Shown in pieces: positions 46,771 through 56,967 of a DNA stretch of 62,149 nucleotides. This DNA is from Alphaproteobacteria bacterium (lineage in GTDB: Bacteria > Pseudomonadota > Alphaproteobacteria > Caulobacterales > Aquidulcibacteraceae). The notes below the pieces were generated by a model, which ran no database searches, was not told the DNA's origin, and saw only the letters and a list, made by a program, of their open reading frames with translations. How positions within the stretch are numbered: the stretch's first letter is position 1; each line of letters begins with the position of its first letter. The stretch lies in contig WGOB01000052.1 in the NCBI GenBank assembly GCA_016124255.1, positions 1 through 62,149 on the forward strand. Reading direction: 5' to 3'. A program made the position numbers and the translations under genes.

Positions 46771-48378
46771 TTACTCGAATCCGCCGCCCGGCAAGCCGCC
46801 TCCCCCGTCGCGCGGCGGCCCCCGGTCGCGCCGGAACGCGGCGCGGATCTCACTGAGCGTCACCGCCCGAAACAGAAACGCGCAAGCGACATAGACGATG
46901 CCGCCGACGCCAATGAGCGCCGCGATCGCCATTTCCTTCCCGCCGAGCAGTCCTTCCAGCGTCGCCCGCTGCGAGGCGGCCAGGAAGAGGAAGCCGAACA
47001 AGACCCCGCTCGCCAGCGCCACCCGCCCCAGCCGCGCGAACGCCGCCGGCGTCGGCCCGTACGCGTCGCGTTTCATCAGTGAGCGGATCATCAGCCCGAC
47101 ATTGAGCCACGCCGCAGCGCTGGTCGCGATCGCGAGCCCCGGAAACCCCGCCACGCCGATCGAGCGCAGCCCGAAGAAGAGCGCAGCGCCCAGCCCGATA
47201 TTGAGAACCATGGAGACGATCGCGTACCGCATCGGCGCACGCGTATCCTCGCGTGCAAAGAAAGCCGGCGCATAGACCCGCGCCAACACGAACGCCGGCA
47301 CGCCCCAGCCATAATGCAAGAGCGCCAGCGCCGTATTGCGCGCATCGTCTGCCGTGAAGGCGCCGCGTGTGAACAGCCCGTCGATAATGAAGAACGGGAT
47401 CGCCAGCATCGCCGCCGCCGCCGGAAGCGTAAACGCCATGGAAAGCGCCACCGCGTCGTCGAGAGCAGCCTTCGCGCCGGCCGTGTCTTCCTCCTGCACC
47501 AGCCGCGCGAGCCGCGGCAGCATCGCCACCCCGACGGCGATCCCGATCAGGCCGAGCGGCATCTGATAGAGCCGGTCCGCCACGTTCAAGAACGCGATCG
47601 CGCCTTGTTCGAAGGACGCCAAGATCTGGCTCACCATCACATTGATCTGCAGCGCCCCGCCGGCGATCGCGCCCGGCACGGCGAGTGCGGCGATCCGCTT
47701 GACGTTCGCCGTGATGCGCGGCGGCTTGATCGTCCCGTGCGCGCCGGCGCGCTGCGCGCCCGCCCACACCCACGCCGCCTGCAACACGCCCGAAATGCTG
47801 ACCGCCACAGCCGCCGCGATCGCCGCCTGCACGGCGTCGTTCCGGAACGGCCACACGCCGATGAGCAGACAGAGGTTGAGCAGGATCGGCGCAGCCGCCG
47901 CGACAAAGAACTTCCCCCGCGCATTGAGCACACCGGAAAACAGCGTCGCCACGCTCATCGCCATCAGGTACGGCATCGTCAGCTGCGTCAGCAGCGTTGC
48001 GAGCCGGAACGTCTCTGGATCGTCCACGTAGCCGGCGAAGAGCACAAGATTGATCCACGGCATCGCCGCCACTGCCATCGCCGTCAGCGCAGCGGTGACG
48101 ACAAGCAGCACCGCGAGCGCTTCGTTCGCCATGCGGTCGGCCTCTTCAGGCCCTTTCTCCGCAAGCGTCTTGGAATAGACCGGCACGAACGCTTGGCTGA
48201 ACGCGCCTTCCGCGAAAAGCCGGCGGAAGAGGTTCGGGAAACGAAGCGCGGCAAAGAACGCGTCCGCGACCGGCCCCGCCCCCATCGCGGCTGCGATCAA
48301 AAGATCGCGCGCGAAGCCGAGCACGCGCGACACGAGCGTCAGCCCGCCGATCACCGCGGTGTTGCGCGCCAGGCTCAT
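46771..48378 (-). CDS. murJ: Lipid II flippase MurJ
   Basis: 535 residues with about 14 membrane helices. Family signatures are [60 protein letters not shown] and QAFVPVYSK at the N-terminus. It moves lipid-linked peptidoglycan precursors across the inner membrane. The C-terminal residues after helix 14 form an Arg/Gly-rich tail. It follows glnD on the same strand, in the normal order. Confidence 0.95.
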   Translation of the reverse strand: MSLARNTAVIGGLTLVSRVLGFARDLLIAAAMGAGPVADAFFAALRFPNLFRRLFAEGAFSQAFVPVYSKTLAEKGPEEADRMANEALAVLLVVTAALTAMAVAAMPWINLVLFAGYVDDPETFRLATLLTQLTMPYLMAMSVATLFSGVLNARGKFFVAAAAPILLNLCLLIGVWPFRNDAVQAAIAAAVAVSISGVLQAAWVWAGAQRAGAHGTIKPPRITANVKRIAALAVPGAIAGGALQINVMVSQILASFEQGAIAFLNVADRLYQMPLGLIGIAVGVAMLPRLARLVQEEDTAGAKAALDDAVALSMAFTLPAAAAMLAIPFFIIDGLFTRGAFTADDARNTALALLHYGWGVPAFVLARVYAPAFFAREDTRAPMRYAIVSMVLNIGLGAALFFGLRSIGVAGFPGLAIATSAAAWLNVGLMIRSLMKRDAYGPTPAAFARLGRVALASGVLFGFLFLAASQRATLEGLLGGKEMAIAALIGVGGIVYVACAFLFRAVTLSEIRAAFRRDRGPPRDGGGGLPGGGFE

Positions 48379-48427
48379 GCGTCCGATCGCCTCCTGCGCG
48401 GGCGCCCGGCGCCCGCGGCGCGGAGTG

Positions 48428-51265
48428 CTAACGCGCGTCGGAGGCGAGCGCCACAGCCAAGGCGCGCCGCGCGGGATCCGACGGCGCCGCCGGCGTCCCT
48501 GCGCGCAGCGTTTCCAGGAGCCCGTCCTTCAGCCGCTGCACCAGGGCCGGATCCGTGATCGGCCCGCCGCCTGGCCCTTGGACGTAGAACACGTCCTCCA
48601 CCCGCTCCCCGAGCGCGCCGATATGCGCCGAGGCGATCGAAACCTCCGCCTCCGCAAACACTGCCGCCAGCTTGGCCAGCAGCCCGGCCCGGTCGCGGCC
48701 AGAGGCCTCCACCACCGTCGATCCCGGCGTCAGCGCGTTGTCCACCCGCACCCACGGCTCGATCGTGAACGCCGCCAGGCGCTGCGACAGCGCCGCTGGG
48801 GCAGACACGCGCACATCGCTCGCGGCCGCCGTCTGCAGCCGCTGGATCAGCCGTTCGAGACTGTAGGGATCGTCGAGACCAAACGGCTTGCCGTCCGCGG
48901 CGTGCACTGAGAACACGTCGAACGCACGCCCATCGCCCGTCGTGTTGATGCGCGCATCGATGATGTCGGCGCTGGAATTGGCGAGCGCGGCGGCAAGGCT
49001 GGCGAACAGGCCTTTCCGATCCGGTGCGATCACCAGGATCTCGGTCACGCCGCGCCCCGGCCGGGGCCGCGCCGCGACATGGATGCTCTTGCCCTGCTGC
49101 AGCGCCGCGTCGGTTTCCTGCGCATGCCAGGTGAGCGCGTCGAAATCGAACGCAAGCCAATACGCCGGCTCCATCGCGTCGAGGCTTGTCGCCAGCCGCA
49201 CCGCCGCCATGGCGCCGATCGCGTCGTCGATCTCGGCCCGCACGCCCGCGGCCCGCCCCGCCAGCCTTTGGCGCACGCCCGCCTCGTCGCTGTGCCCGCC
49301 CTGCAGCGCCGCCTCGGTGAACCCGTAGAGATCGCGCAGCACCTGTCCCTTCCAATCGTTCCAGATGCCTGGCCCGACGGCGCGGATATCCGCCACCGTC
49401 AGCACCAGAAGCAGGCGCAGCCGCTCCAACGTGCCCACCACTTGCGCAAACTGCGAGATCGTATGGGGATCGCCGATGTCGCGCTTCTGCGCCGTGTCGC
49501 TCATCATCAGGTGATGGCGCACCAGCCATCCGACGAGATCGGTCTCCTCCTCCAGCAGCTTGAGCCGTTGGCACGCCGCACGCGCGGCCTTCTCGCCGAT
49601 CACGCACTGATCGCCGATGCCTTTGCCCATGTCGTGGAACAGCATCGCCAGATAGAGCGCGCGGCGCATCTGCACCTTCGGCATGATCTCGCTTGCGAGC
49701 GGATGTTGATCCCTGCACCGTCCGTTTTCGATGTCGGAAATGATCGACACCGCGCGCAGCGTGTGCTCGTCGACCGTGTAGTGATGGTACATGTTGAACT
49801 GCATCTGCGCCACGACGCGCCCGAACTCGGGCACGAAGCGGCCCAAAACGCCGGTCTCGTTCATCAGCCGCAGCACAGCGCCCGGATTGCGCGCGGACGT
49901 CGCGGCGTTCAGAAACGACGCGATCGCGCGCGGGTCGTCGCGCACGCCGGCGTCGATGCGCCGCAAGCGGCGGTCGATCAGCCGGATGAGATCGGGATGC
50001 AGGTCGAGATCGTGCGCGTCGGCGATCTCGAACACGCGCAGCATGGCGACGGGATCGTCGAACGTTGCGGCGCTCTCCGCGCTGAGCCGCCCGCCCACAA
50101 GGACGAAGCCCGGCTCCGCGAAGCTCCGGTGCGTCCGCGCCAGCGCAGCGCCGCCCGAGAGCACCCGCGCCAAGTTGATCGGCCCGCTCTTCGCGTGATC
50201 GCCCTCGAGTTTTGCGCACAAGGTTCGCGTCAGCGCGCCAACGTCCTTCGCGACCAGGAAGTAGTGCTTCATGAACCGCTCGACGCGCGGCTGCCCCTCG
50301 CGCTCGTCGTAGCCGAGCCGCGCCGCGATCTCGGGCTGCAGATCGAACGACAGCCGCTCTTCCGCGCGCCCGGTCAGGAAATGCAGGTGGCAACGCACGC
50401 TGTACATGAATTCGAGCGCACGCCGAAACCGCTTGCCGTCTTCCTGGGAGAAAACGCCCTTGCGGATATATTCCGCGCCCTTGCGATAGCCGTACACGTG
50501 CCGCGCCATCCAGAACAGCGTGTGCAGATCGCGCAGCCCGCCTTTGCCCTCCTTCACGTTGGGCTCGACCATGTAGCGCGAGGCGCCGGCGCGGACGTGG
50601 CGCACGTCGCGCTCTTTCAGCTTCGCCGCGATGAACGCCGCGTGGCGCCCCTCCGTCACCTCCTTGCGAAACCGCTCGCGCAATTTCTCCGTCAGCGCCT
50701 TATCGCCGGCGACGTGCCGCATCTCCAGGAGCGCGGACTCGATCGTGTGGTCGCTCCGCGCCAGCCTGATGCATTCGTCCACCGTGCGCGAAGAGAACCC
50801 GACCTTGAGCGACAGATCGTAGAGCCGGTGCAGCATGTACTCCGTCACGCTCTCAGCCCACGGCGTGAGCTTGTAGTCGCGCAGGAACAGGAGATCGATG
50901 TCCGATGACGGCGCAAGCTCGCCGCGCCCGTAGCCGCCGACCGCGATCACCGCGAACTTCTCGCCCGCCGTCGGATTGCGCGATCGGAACACATGCACGG
51001 TCGTAAAATCGTAGAGCGCCTCGATCACGACATTCGCGACCTTGGAGAGCAGCCGCGCCGTGGCGAATCCGTTCTCCCCCGCTTCGAGCCGCTCCTTCGC
51101 GATCGAGCGTCCCCGGAACAGCGCGCCGTGCAGCAATTCGCTCGCGCGGCCGCGCAGCGCCGCATCGTCTCCGATATGATCGAGCGCCGCTGCGGTGAGC
51201 TGGGCGCGCAGCCGCGCGCCGTCGACCACGTCGTCGATCCGGGCAGGCTTGATCCGTCTGGCCAT
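48428..51265 (-). CDS. glnD: Bifunctional uridylyltransferase/uridylyl-removing enzyme GlnD
   Basis: 945 residues. The nucleotidyltransferase site is GGYGRGELAPSSDIDLLFL, the next domain carries VEPNVKEGKGGLRDLHT, the HD phosphohydrolase has LFHDMGKG, and two C-terminal ACT domains bind glutamine (LVIAPDRKGLFASLA; EASGRDRAGLLAKLA). It uridylylates and de-uridylylates PII proteins in response to nitrogen status. Between mutS and murJ as in most relatives. Confidence 0.97.
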   Translation of the reverse strand: MARRIKPARIDDVVDGARLRAQLTAAALDHIGDDAALRGRASELLHGALFRGRSIAKERLEAGENGFATARLLSKVANVVIEALYDFTTVHVFRSRNPTAGEKFAVIAVGGYGRGELAPSSDIDLLFLRDYKLTPWAESVTEYMLHRLYDLSLKVGFSSRTVDECIRLARSDHTIESALLEMRHVAGDKALTEKLRERFRKEVTEGRHAAFIAAKLKERDVRHVRAGASRYMVEPNVKEGKGGLRDLHTLFWMARHVYGYRKGAEYIRKGVFSQEDGKRFRRALEFMYSVRCHLHFLTGRAEERLSFDLQPEIAARLGYDEREGQPRVERFMKHYFLVAKDVGALTRTLCAKLEGDHAKSGPINLARVLSGGAALARTHRSFAEPGFVLVGGRLSAESAATFDDPVAMLRVFEIADAHDLDLHPDLIRLIDRRLRRIDAGVRDDPRAIASFLNAATSARNPGAVLRLMNETGVLGRFVPEFGRVVAQMQFNMYHHYTVDEHTLRAVSIISDIENGRCRDQHPLASEIMPKVQMRRALYLAMLFHDMGKGIGDQCVIGEKAARAACQRLKLLEEETDLVGWLVRHHLMMSDTAQKRDIGDPHTISQFAQVVGTLERLRLLLVLTVADIRAVGPGIWNDWKGQVLRDLYGFTEAALQGGHSDEAGVRQRLAGRAAGVRAEIDDAIGAMAAVRLATSLDAMEPAYWLAFDFDALTWHAQETDAALQQGKSIHVAARPRPGRGVTEILVIAPDRKGLFASLAAALANSSADIIDARINTTGDGRAFDVFSVHAADGKPFGLDDPYSLERLIQRLQTAAASDVRVSAPAALSQRLAAFTIEPWVRVDNALTPGSTVVEASGRDRAGLLAKLAAVFAEAEVSIASAHIGALGERVEDVFYVQGPGGGPITDPALVQRLKDGLLETLRAGTPAAPSDPARRALAVALASDAR

Positions 51266-51432
51266 GCGCTTACTTTCGCTCCATGCGGAGGCGATGGGAA
51301 ACGCTTAAGCTTCGTTCATGAATCGAGCGTCACCATCGCAAACGCAAACTTGCCCGAATTGCCGGGCTGAGTGATGCTCAGGGGCTGGGCGCGGGCTGGC
51401 TGCGTTCCGGTAGGATGTGAGGAGCGCCGCAC

Positions 51433-51795
51433 ATGCGGTCAACGCGCACCAACACGCGCTTAGCGCCGGTCGAGGGCGACGAGGTCAGAATTCGTCCCAT
51501 CGACCAGTCGGAGCGGCGCGAGCTTCTCCTCGAGGAGCGCATCCTTCGCTCCCAGATCATGCGGGAGCGGTCGTCCGCCTACTGGTTCGCCGCCACCAAG
51601 TGGGGGATCGCCGGCCTCGTGATCGGCATCTGCGCCGGCGGCTATCTGATGTACGTCGCCATGCTGGGGTCGGTTCCGCTTGTCGAGAACTCGATGTTCC
51701 GCGCTCAGGCCGTGGAAGCCGCCCGCACGCAATTGGAGCAGGCCTCCGGCGTCGAGCCGGCCGAAGCGCCCGCCGAAGGCCAGCCGCGCCGCTGA
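51433..51795 (+). CDS. Small single-pass membrane protein
   Basis: 120 residues: a charged N-terminal part with heptad-like Glu/Arg helices (RRELLLEERILRSQIMRERS), one membrane helix at about residues 57-79 (WGIAGLVIGICAGGYLMYVA), and an Ala/Glu/Pro-rich tail. No family recognised. It is the only plus-strand gene between mutS and glnD; it ends 17 nt before the mutS stop. Plausible but function unknown. Confidence 0.62.
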   Translation: MRSTRTNTRLAPVEGDEVRIRPIDQSERRELLLEERILRSQIMRERSSAYWFAATKWGIAGLVIGICAGGYLMYVAMLGSVPLVENSMFRAQAVEAARTQLEQASGVEPAEAPAEGQPRR

Positions 51796-51812
51796 CCTTT
51801 AGGCGCTGGCCC

Positions 51813-54515
51813 TCAAGGCTTTTCCTCCTTCAGCATCGCCTTTAGGGCGTAGATGAGATCGAGCGCCTCGCGCGGGCTGAGGGTGTCTGCGTCCGCCGCC
51901 TCCAGCCGCTCCGCCAGCGCGTCCGCAACGCCGCGCTCAGGGGGCGCCGACGCCGCATGGTCGAACAGCGGCATCGCCTCGGCGGCGTCCGCCAGCCTGG
52001 CCCCCCGCGTCGCCTCCAGCCGCGCCAGCACCGCCCGCGCCCGGTCCACGACGCTCTTCGGCGCGCCGGCCAGCTTCGCCACCTGAATGCCGTAGGAGCG
52101 GTCCGCCGCCCCCGGCGCCACCTCGTGCAGGAACACGAGGTCCCCCTTCCACTCGCGCACCTTGAGGTGCGCGTTGGCGCAAGCCGGCAGCCGCCCGGCC
52201 AGATTGGTCAGTTCGTGATAGTGAGTCGCGAACACGGTTCGCGCCCGATTCGCGTCGTGCAGATGCTCCGCCGTCGCCCAGGCGATCGCCAGCCCGTCGA
52301 AAGTCGCCGTCCCGCGGCCGATCTCGTCGAGCACGACAAGCGATCTCGGCCCCGCCTGATGCAGGATGGCCGCAGTCTCCACCATTTCAGTCATGAATGT
52401 GGAGCGCCCCCGCGCCAGATCGTCGGACGCCCCCACCCGGGCGAACAGCCGGTCGACGATCCCCAGCCTGAGCCGCGCCGCTGGCACGTAGAGCCCCGCC
52501 TGCGCCAGCACGGCCAGAAGCGCGATCTGCCGCAGATACGTGCTTTTCCCCGCCATATTGGGCCCGGTGACAAGCAGCAGCCGCGCGCCCGCCTGCCCTT
52601 CGCCGTCCAGCCGCACGTCATTGGCCGCAAAACCCTCGCCCGTCCGCCGGAGCGCATCCTCGACGACGGGATGACGCGCGGCCTCCGCAATCAGCGCGGC
52701 GCTCTCATCAACGTCCGGCCGCACAGCGCGCGATTCTTCCGCCCACTCCGCCCCGCCGGCCGCGACGTCGAGCACCGCGAGCGCCGCCGCCGCCGCCCGC
52801 AGTTGCGGCGCCACCGCTTCCGCGCGCGCCGCGAACGTCTTGAACAATTCCATTTCGCGCGACAGCGCCGCATCGCCGGCGCGCGCGATCTTGGCGTCGA
52901 GTTCGGAAAGTTCCGTCGTCGTGAACCGCACCGCGTTTACGTTTGTTTGCCGGTGGATGAAGCGCGCGCTCAAGGGCGGCTGCAGGAACGCCTCCGCCGC
53001 CTTCGCACTGACCTCCACGTGATAGCCGAGCATGCCGTGATGTTTGATCTTCAGCGTCGGAGTTCCGGTTTCATCCGCATACTGACTTTGCATGCCGGCG
53101 ATAACGGACCGGCTGTCGTCACGCAGCCGCCGCAGCGCGTCGAGGCTCGGATCGAACCCTGCCGCAATGAACCCGCCGTCGCGCGCGGCGAGAGGAAGCT
53201 CTACCGCCAGCGCGCGCTCCAGATCGCGCTGGAGCGCCGCCAGCTCGGTCTGCTCCGCAGATGACAGCGCCGCGCACGCCGCCTCGATCTCCACAGGCGC
53301 ATCGCCGTGAACGCCAAGGCTCCGCGCCGCGGCGTCCCCGCCGGCCGCCAGCCCGTCGCGCAGCGCCGCCAGATCGCGCGGCCCCCCTCGGCCAAGCGCA
53401 AGCCGCGTCTGCGCCCGTGCGATGTCGCCGGCGGCCTTCAGCGCCTGCCGCACACCCGCGCGCCGCGCGCCGTCTGATAGCAGATAGGCGATCGCGTCGA
53501 GCCGCGCCGCGATCCGCGCAGGATCGGTCAGCGGCCGCGCCAGCCGTTCCGCCAGCAGCCGCGCGCCCGCCGCCGTCACCGTGCGGTCGACGCTCCCCAG
53601 CAGCGACCCATCGCGCGAGCCGCGCAAGGCGCGGTCGATCTCCAGCGCCGCCCGCGTCGCCGGATCGATCGTCATGAAGTCCTGCGCCGCATCCTGCCGC
53701 GGCGGCGACAGCCGTGGCGCCGCTCCCGCCTGGGTGAGTTCGACATAATCGACGATCAGCCCCAGAGCAGAGAGCTCGGCGCGCCCGAAGGCGCCGAACG
53801 CGTCGAGCGCGGCGACCTCGAACAGCGCCTTGAGCCGGCGCTCGGCCGCGCGGTGATCCGCCTTCACCGCCGGCCGCGCCGTGACCGCGGCGCCCGCAAG
53901 CGCCGCCGCCGCGCACACGGACGCGAGATCGCCGTCCGTGCACACGATCTCGGCCGGCTTCAGCGCGTAGATTTCATCCTCAAGCCGCCCCGCATCGACG
54001 ACCCGCACGCCAAGCTCCCCCGTCGACACATCCGCAAACGCCAGCGCACAGGAATCCCCGTCGCGCGCCGTCGCCGCCAGCAGGTTCGCAGCGCGCGCAT
54101 CGAGCAGCCCCTCTTCTGTCAGCGTGCCGGGCGTGACCAGCCGCGTCACCGCGCGCCGCACGATCGATTTGGACCCGCGCTTCTTCGCCTCGGCCGGATC
54201 CTCCATCTGCTCGCACACCGCGACGCGAAATCCGGCGCGGATGAGCTTCAGGAGGTAAGCGTCGGCCTGCCGCCAGGGCACGCCCGCCATCGGGATGTCT
54301 TTGCCCTGGTGCTGTCCGCGCCGCGTCAGCGCGATGCCGAGCGCCGGCGCCGCCTGCTCGGCGTCCTCGAAAAAGAGCTCGTAGAAATCGCCCATCCGGA
54401 AGAACAGGATCGCATCCGGATAATCGGCCTTGGCCGCGAAATATTGCGCCAGGAACGGCGACGCCGCCTCGCGCGGCGCCGGGTTCGCGCGCGTTCTGTC
54501 GCTCGAATCGGCCAT
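51813..54515 (-). CDS. mutS: DNA mismatch repair protein MutS
   Basis: 900 residues from the ATG at 54515. The mismatch-wedge motif is FFRMGDFYELF, Walker A is TGPNMAGKSTYLRQ, Walker B is LVVLDEIGRGTATFDG and the helix-turn-helix follows (SYGIQVAKLAGAP). It recognises base mispairs and starts repair. The C-terminal extension (SPREALDLIYALKAML) is the tetramerisation segment. Divergent from maeB. Confidence 0.97.
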   Translation of the reverse strand: MADSSDRTRANPAPREAASPFLAQYFAAKADYPDAILFFRMGDFYELFFEDAEQAAPALGIALTRRGQHQGKDIPMAGVPWRQADAYLLKLIRAGFRVAVCEQMEDPAEAKKRGSKSIVRRAVTRLVTPGTLTEEGLLDARAANLLAATARDGDSCALAFADVSTGELGVRVVDAGRLEDEIYALKPAEIVCTDGDLASVCAAAALAGAAVTARPAVKADHRAAERRLKALFEVAALDAFGAFGRAELSALGLIVDYVELTQAGAAPRLSPPRQDAAQDFMTIDPATRAALEIDRALRGSRDGSLLGSVDRTVTAAGARLLAERLARPLTDPARIAARLDAIAYLLSDGARRAGVRQALKAAGDIARAQTRLALGRGGPRDLAALRDGLAAGGDAAARSLGVHGDAPVEIEAACAALSSAEQTELAALQRDLERALAVELPLAARDGGFIAAGFDPSLDALRRLRDDSRSVIAGMQSQYADETGTPTLKIKHHGMLGYHVEVSAKAAEAFLQPPLSARFIHRQTNVNAVRFTTTELSELDAKIARAGDAALSREMELFKTFAARAEAVAPQLRAAAAALAVLDVAAGGAEWAEESRAVRPDVDESAALIAEAARHPVVEDALRRTGEGFAANDVRLDGEGQAGARLLLVTGPNMAGKSTYLRQIALLAVLAQAGLYVPAARLRLGIVDRLFARVGASDDLARGRSTFMTEMVETAAILHQAGPRSLVVLDEIGRGTATFDGLAIAWATAEHLHDANRARTVFATHYHELTNLAGRLPACANAHLKVREWKGDLVFLHEVAPGAADRSYGIQVAKLAGAPKSVVDRARAVLARLEATRGARLADAAEAMPLFDHAASAPPERGVADALAERLEAADADTLSPREALDLIYALKAMLKEEKP

Positions 54516-54635
54516 GGCCTTCCCTAGCACACCGACGCCCCGTGCGCGGCGGCGCAGCTTCCATTGACGTGAGAGGGGCCGGGGCTAGGTTGCCGCTCCT
54601 CCCGCATGAGCCGAGCCGCAGGCGCCCGAATCGAC

Positions 54636-56912
54636 ATGTCCGACGAGAAACGCTCCTTCACCGACGCGGAGGCGCTCGCCTTCCACAAGCAGCCGACCCC
54701 CGGCAAGCTCTCCGTCACGCCGACCAAGCCGATGGCGACGCAGCGCGATCTGTCGCTCGCGTATTCGCCCGGCGTCGCCGTCCCCGTGAAGATCATCGCC
54801 GACGATCCCGACAAGGCCTACGACTACACCTCCAAAGGCAATATGGTCGCCGTCATCTCGAACGGCACCGCCATTCTCGGTCTTGGCAATCTCGGCGCGA
54901 TGGCCTCCAAGCCGGTCATGGAAGGCAAGGCGGTCCTCTTCAAGCGGTTCGCCGACGTGGATTCCATCGACATCGAAGTCACGACTCAGGACGTCGAGGA
55001 ATTCATCGTCACGGTGCGAAACATCGGCCCGAGCTTCGGCGGGATCAACCTGGAGGACATCAAGGGCCCCGAATGCTTCATCATCGAGAGCCGCCTGCGC
55101 GACGAACTCGACGTCCCCGTCTTCCATGACGATCAGCACGGCACCGCCATCATCGCCGCCGCCGGCCTGATCAACGCCTGCGAACTCACCGGCCGGCGCA
55201 TGGAGGACATCAAGGTCGTCGTGAACGGCGCCGGCGCCGCCGGCCTTTCCGTCGCCGGCCTGATCAAGACCCTCGGCGTCAAGCACGATAACGTCATCAT
55301 CTGCGATCGCGAAGGCGTCATCTATCACGGCCGCAAGAAGGGCATGGATCAGTTCAAGACCGCCCACGCGGTCGAGACCGAGGCGCGCACGCTCGCCGAC
55401 GCGCTCAAGGGCGCCGATTGCTTCATGGGCCTCTCCGTCGCCGGCGCGGTGACGAAAGAGATGATCAAATCCATGGCCAAGAAGCCGCTGGTCTTTCCGA
55501 TGGCCAACCCGGACCCCGAAATCCTCCCTGAGGAAGTTCTCGAAGTCCGCAAGGACGCCATCATCGCCACCGGCCGCTCCGACTACCCCAACCAGATCAA
55601 CAACGTCTTGGGATTCCCCTATATCTTCCGCGGCGCGTTGGACGTCCGTGCACGGACGATCAACGAGGAGATGAAGGTCGCCGCCGCCCGCGCGCTGGCG
55701 GCGCTTGCGAAGGAGGACGTGCCCGACGCCGTCGCCGCCGCCTATGCCGGCCGGCGGCTGAAGTTCGGCCCAGACTACATCATCCCCACGCCGTTCGACC
55801 CGCGCCTCATCTCGCACGTGCCGCCCTACGTGGCGCAAGCCGCGATGGAGACGGGGGTCGCGCGCAAGCCGATCGAGGACATGGCCGCCTACCGCGACCG
55901 CCTCGCCCAGCGCCTCGATCCGTCCGCCGCCTTCCTGCAGGGCGTGCACAATATGGTTCGCCGCGCGTCCAAGAAGCGCATCATCTTCGCCGAGGGCGAG
56001 GAGCAGGCCGTGATCCGCGCCGCCTTCACCTTCCGCGACATGGGTCTCGGCGAGCCGATTCTCGTTGGTCGCGACGAGCAGGTGCGCGAGAACATCGCCT
56101 TGGCCGGCTTGGCCGATGAAGAGCCGATGGCCATCGTCAACGCCCGCCTCTCCGATCACAATGCTCTGTACACGAACTATGTCTACGAGCGCGGCCAGCG
56201 CTACGGCATGCTGCACCGCGACGCCCAGCGCCTGGTCAACCAGGACCGCAACGTCTTCGCCGCCTGCATGGTCGCATTCGGCCACGCCGACGCGATGGTC
56301 GCCGGCGTCACCCGCAATTTCTCAACCGCGCTGGACGATGTGCGCCGCGTTATCGATCCCAAGCGCGCCGCGCGCGTCATGGGGATGTCCATCATCCTCA
56401 CGCGCGGCCGCACGATCTTCATCGCAGACACCAGCGTCACCGAGTTCCCGGAGCCGGACGAGATGGCGCAGATCGCCATCCAGGCTGCTTCCGCCGCAAA
56501 GCGCATCGGCGTCACCCCGCGCGTCGCCTTCCTCTCGCATTCGACGTTCGGCAATCCGCGCGGCGTCCGCGCCGAACGCGTGCGCGAGGCGGTCTCCATT
56601 CTCGATCGCCGCGAAGACGTCGATTTCGAGTACGAGGGCGAGATGAGCCCGGAGGTCGCGCTCAATCCCGAGGCGCGCCGGCTTTATCCATTCTCCCGTC
56701 TCACCGGCGAAGCCAACATCTTGATCATGCCGGCGATCCACTCCGCCGCGATCTCGACCAACCTCCTGCAGGCGCTCGGCGGCGCGACGGTGATCGGCCC
56801 GCTGCTGCTCGGTCTGTCCGCGCCTGTTCAGCTCGCGCCCCTCGGCGCCAGCGTCCCCGACATCGTCTCAGCCGCGACCATGGCCGTGTTCGACCTTCTC
56901 CCGAACGATTAG
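54636..56912 (+). CDS. maeB: NADP-dependent malic enzyme with C-terminal phosphotransacetylase-like domain
   Basis: 758 residues from ATG 54636 (ATG 54606 is also possible). The malic enzyme part has YSPGVAVPVKIIADDP, DDQHGTAIIAAAGLINA and the NAD(P)-binding VVNGAGAAGLSVAG. Residues about 430-758 form the phosphotransacetylase-like regulatory domain (IIFAEGEEQAVIRAA, VAGVTRNFSTALDDV). It converts malate to pyruvate and CO2, giving NADPH. The PTA domain is usually catalytically inactive and senses acetyl-CoA. Convergent with the AmpG gene. Confidence 0.96.
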   Translation: MSDEKRSFTDAEALAFHKQPTPGKLSVTPTKPMATQRDLSLAYSPGVAVPVKIIADDPDKAYDYTSKGNMVAVISNGTAILGLGNLGAMASKPVMEGKAVLFKRFADVDSIDIEVTTQDVEEFIVTVRNIGPSFGGINLEDIKGPECFIIESRLRDELDVPVFHDDQHGTAIIAAAGLINACELTGRRMEDIKVVVNGAGAAGLSVAGLIKTLGVKHDNVIICDREGVIYHGRKKGMDQFKTAHAVETEARTLADALKGADCFMGLSVAGAVTKEMIKSMAKKPLVFPMANPDPEILPEEVLEVRKDAIIATGRSDYPNQINNVLGFPYIFRGALDVRARTINEEMKVAAARALAALAKEDVPDAVAAAYAGRRLKFGPDYIIPTPFDPRLISHVPPYVAQAAMETGVARKPIEDMAAYRDRLAQRLDPSAAFLQGVHNMVRRASKKRIIFAEGEEQAVIRAAFTFRDMGLGEPILVGRDEQVRENIALAGLADEEPMAIVNARLSDHNALYTNYVYERGQRYGMLHRDAQRLVNQDRNVFAACMVAFGHADAMVAGVTRNFSTALDDVRRVIDPKRAARVMGMSIILTRGRTIFIADTSVTEFPEPDEMAQIAIQAASAAKRIGVTPRVAFLSHSTFGNPRGVRAERVREAVSILDRREDVDFEYEGEMSPEVALNPEARRLYPFSRLTGEANILIMPAIHSAAISTNLLQALGGATVIGPLLLGLSAPVQLAPLGASVPDIVSAATMAVFDLLPND

Positions 56913-56943
56913 GCCGGCGCGGACCGCCGGCTTCCAGCCGGCC
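56912..56943. terminator. GC-rich inverted repeat between convergent maeB and ampG
   Basis: GGCCGGC (56912-56918) and GCCGGCC (56937-56943) can pair, with a further GCCGGC at 56926-56931 that offers an alternative partner. It lies in the 55-nt gap between two convergent genes and may end transcription from either side. No U-tract is visible. Confidence 0.4.
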
Positions 56944-56967
56944 AGACGCACCGCGCGGCGCTCGCTC

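Noticed and set aside
46587-46853. Longer N-terminus for trpS
   Set aside because: It would be translated from the palindromic repeat and enter murJ; the ATG at 46586 gives the normal length.
48375-50393. A 672-codon open frame on the minus strand inside glnD
   Set aside because: Same-strand shifted frame of glnD; no domain, extreme Arg/Ala content.
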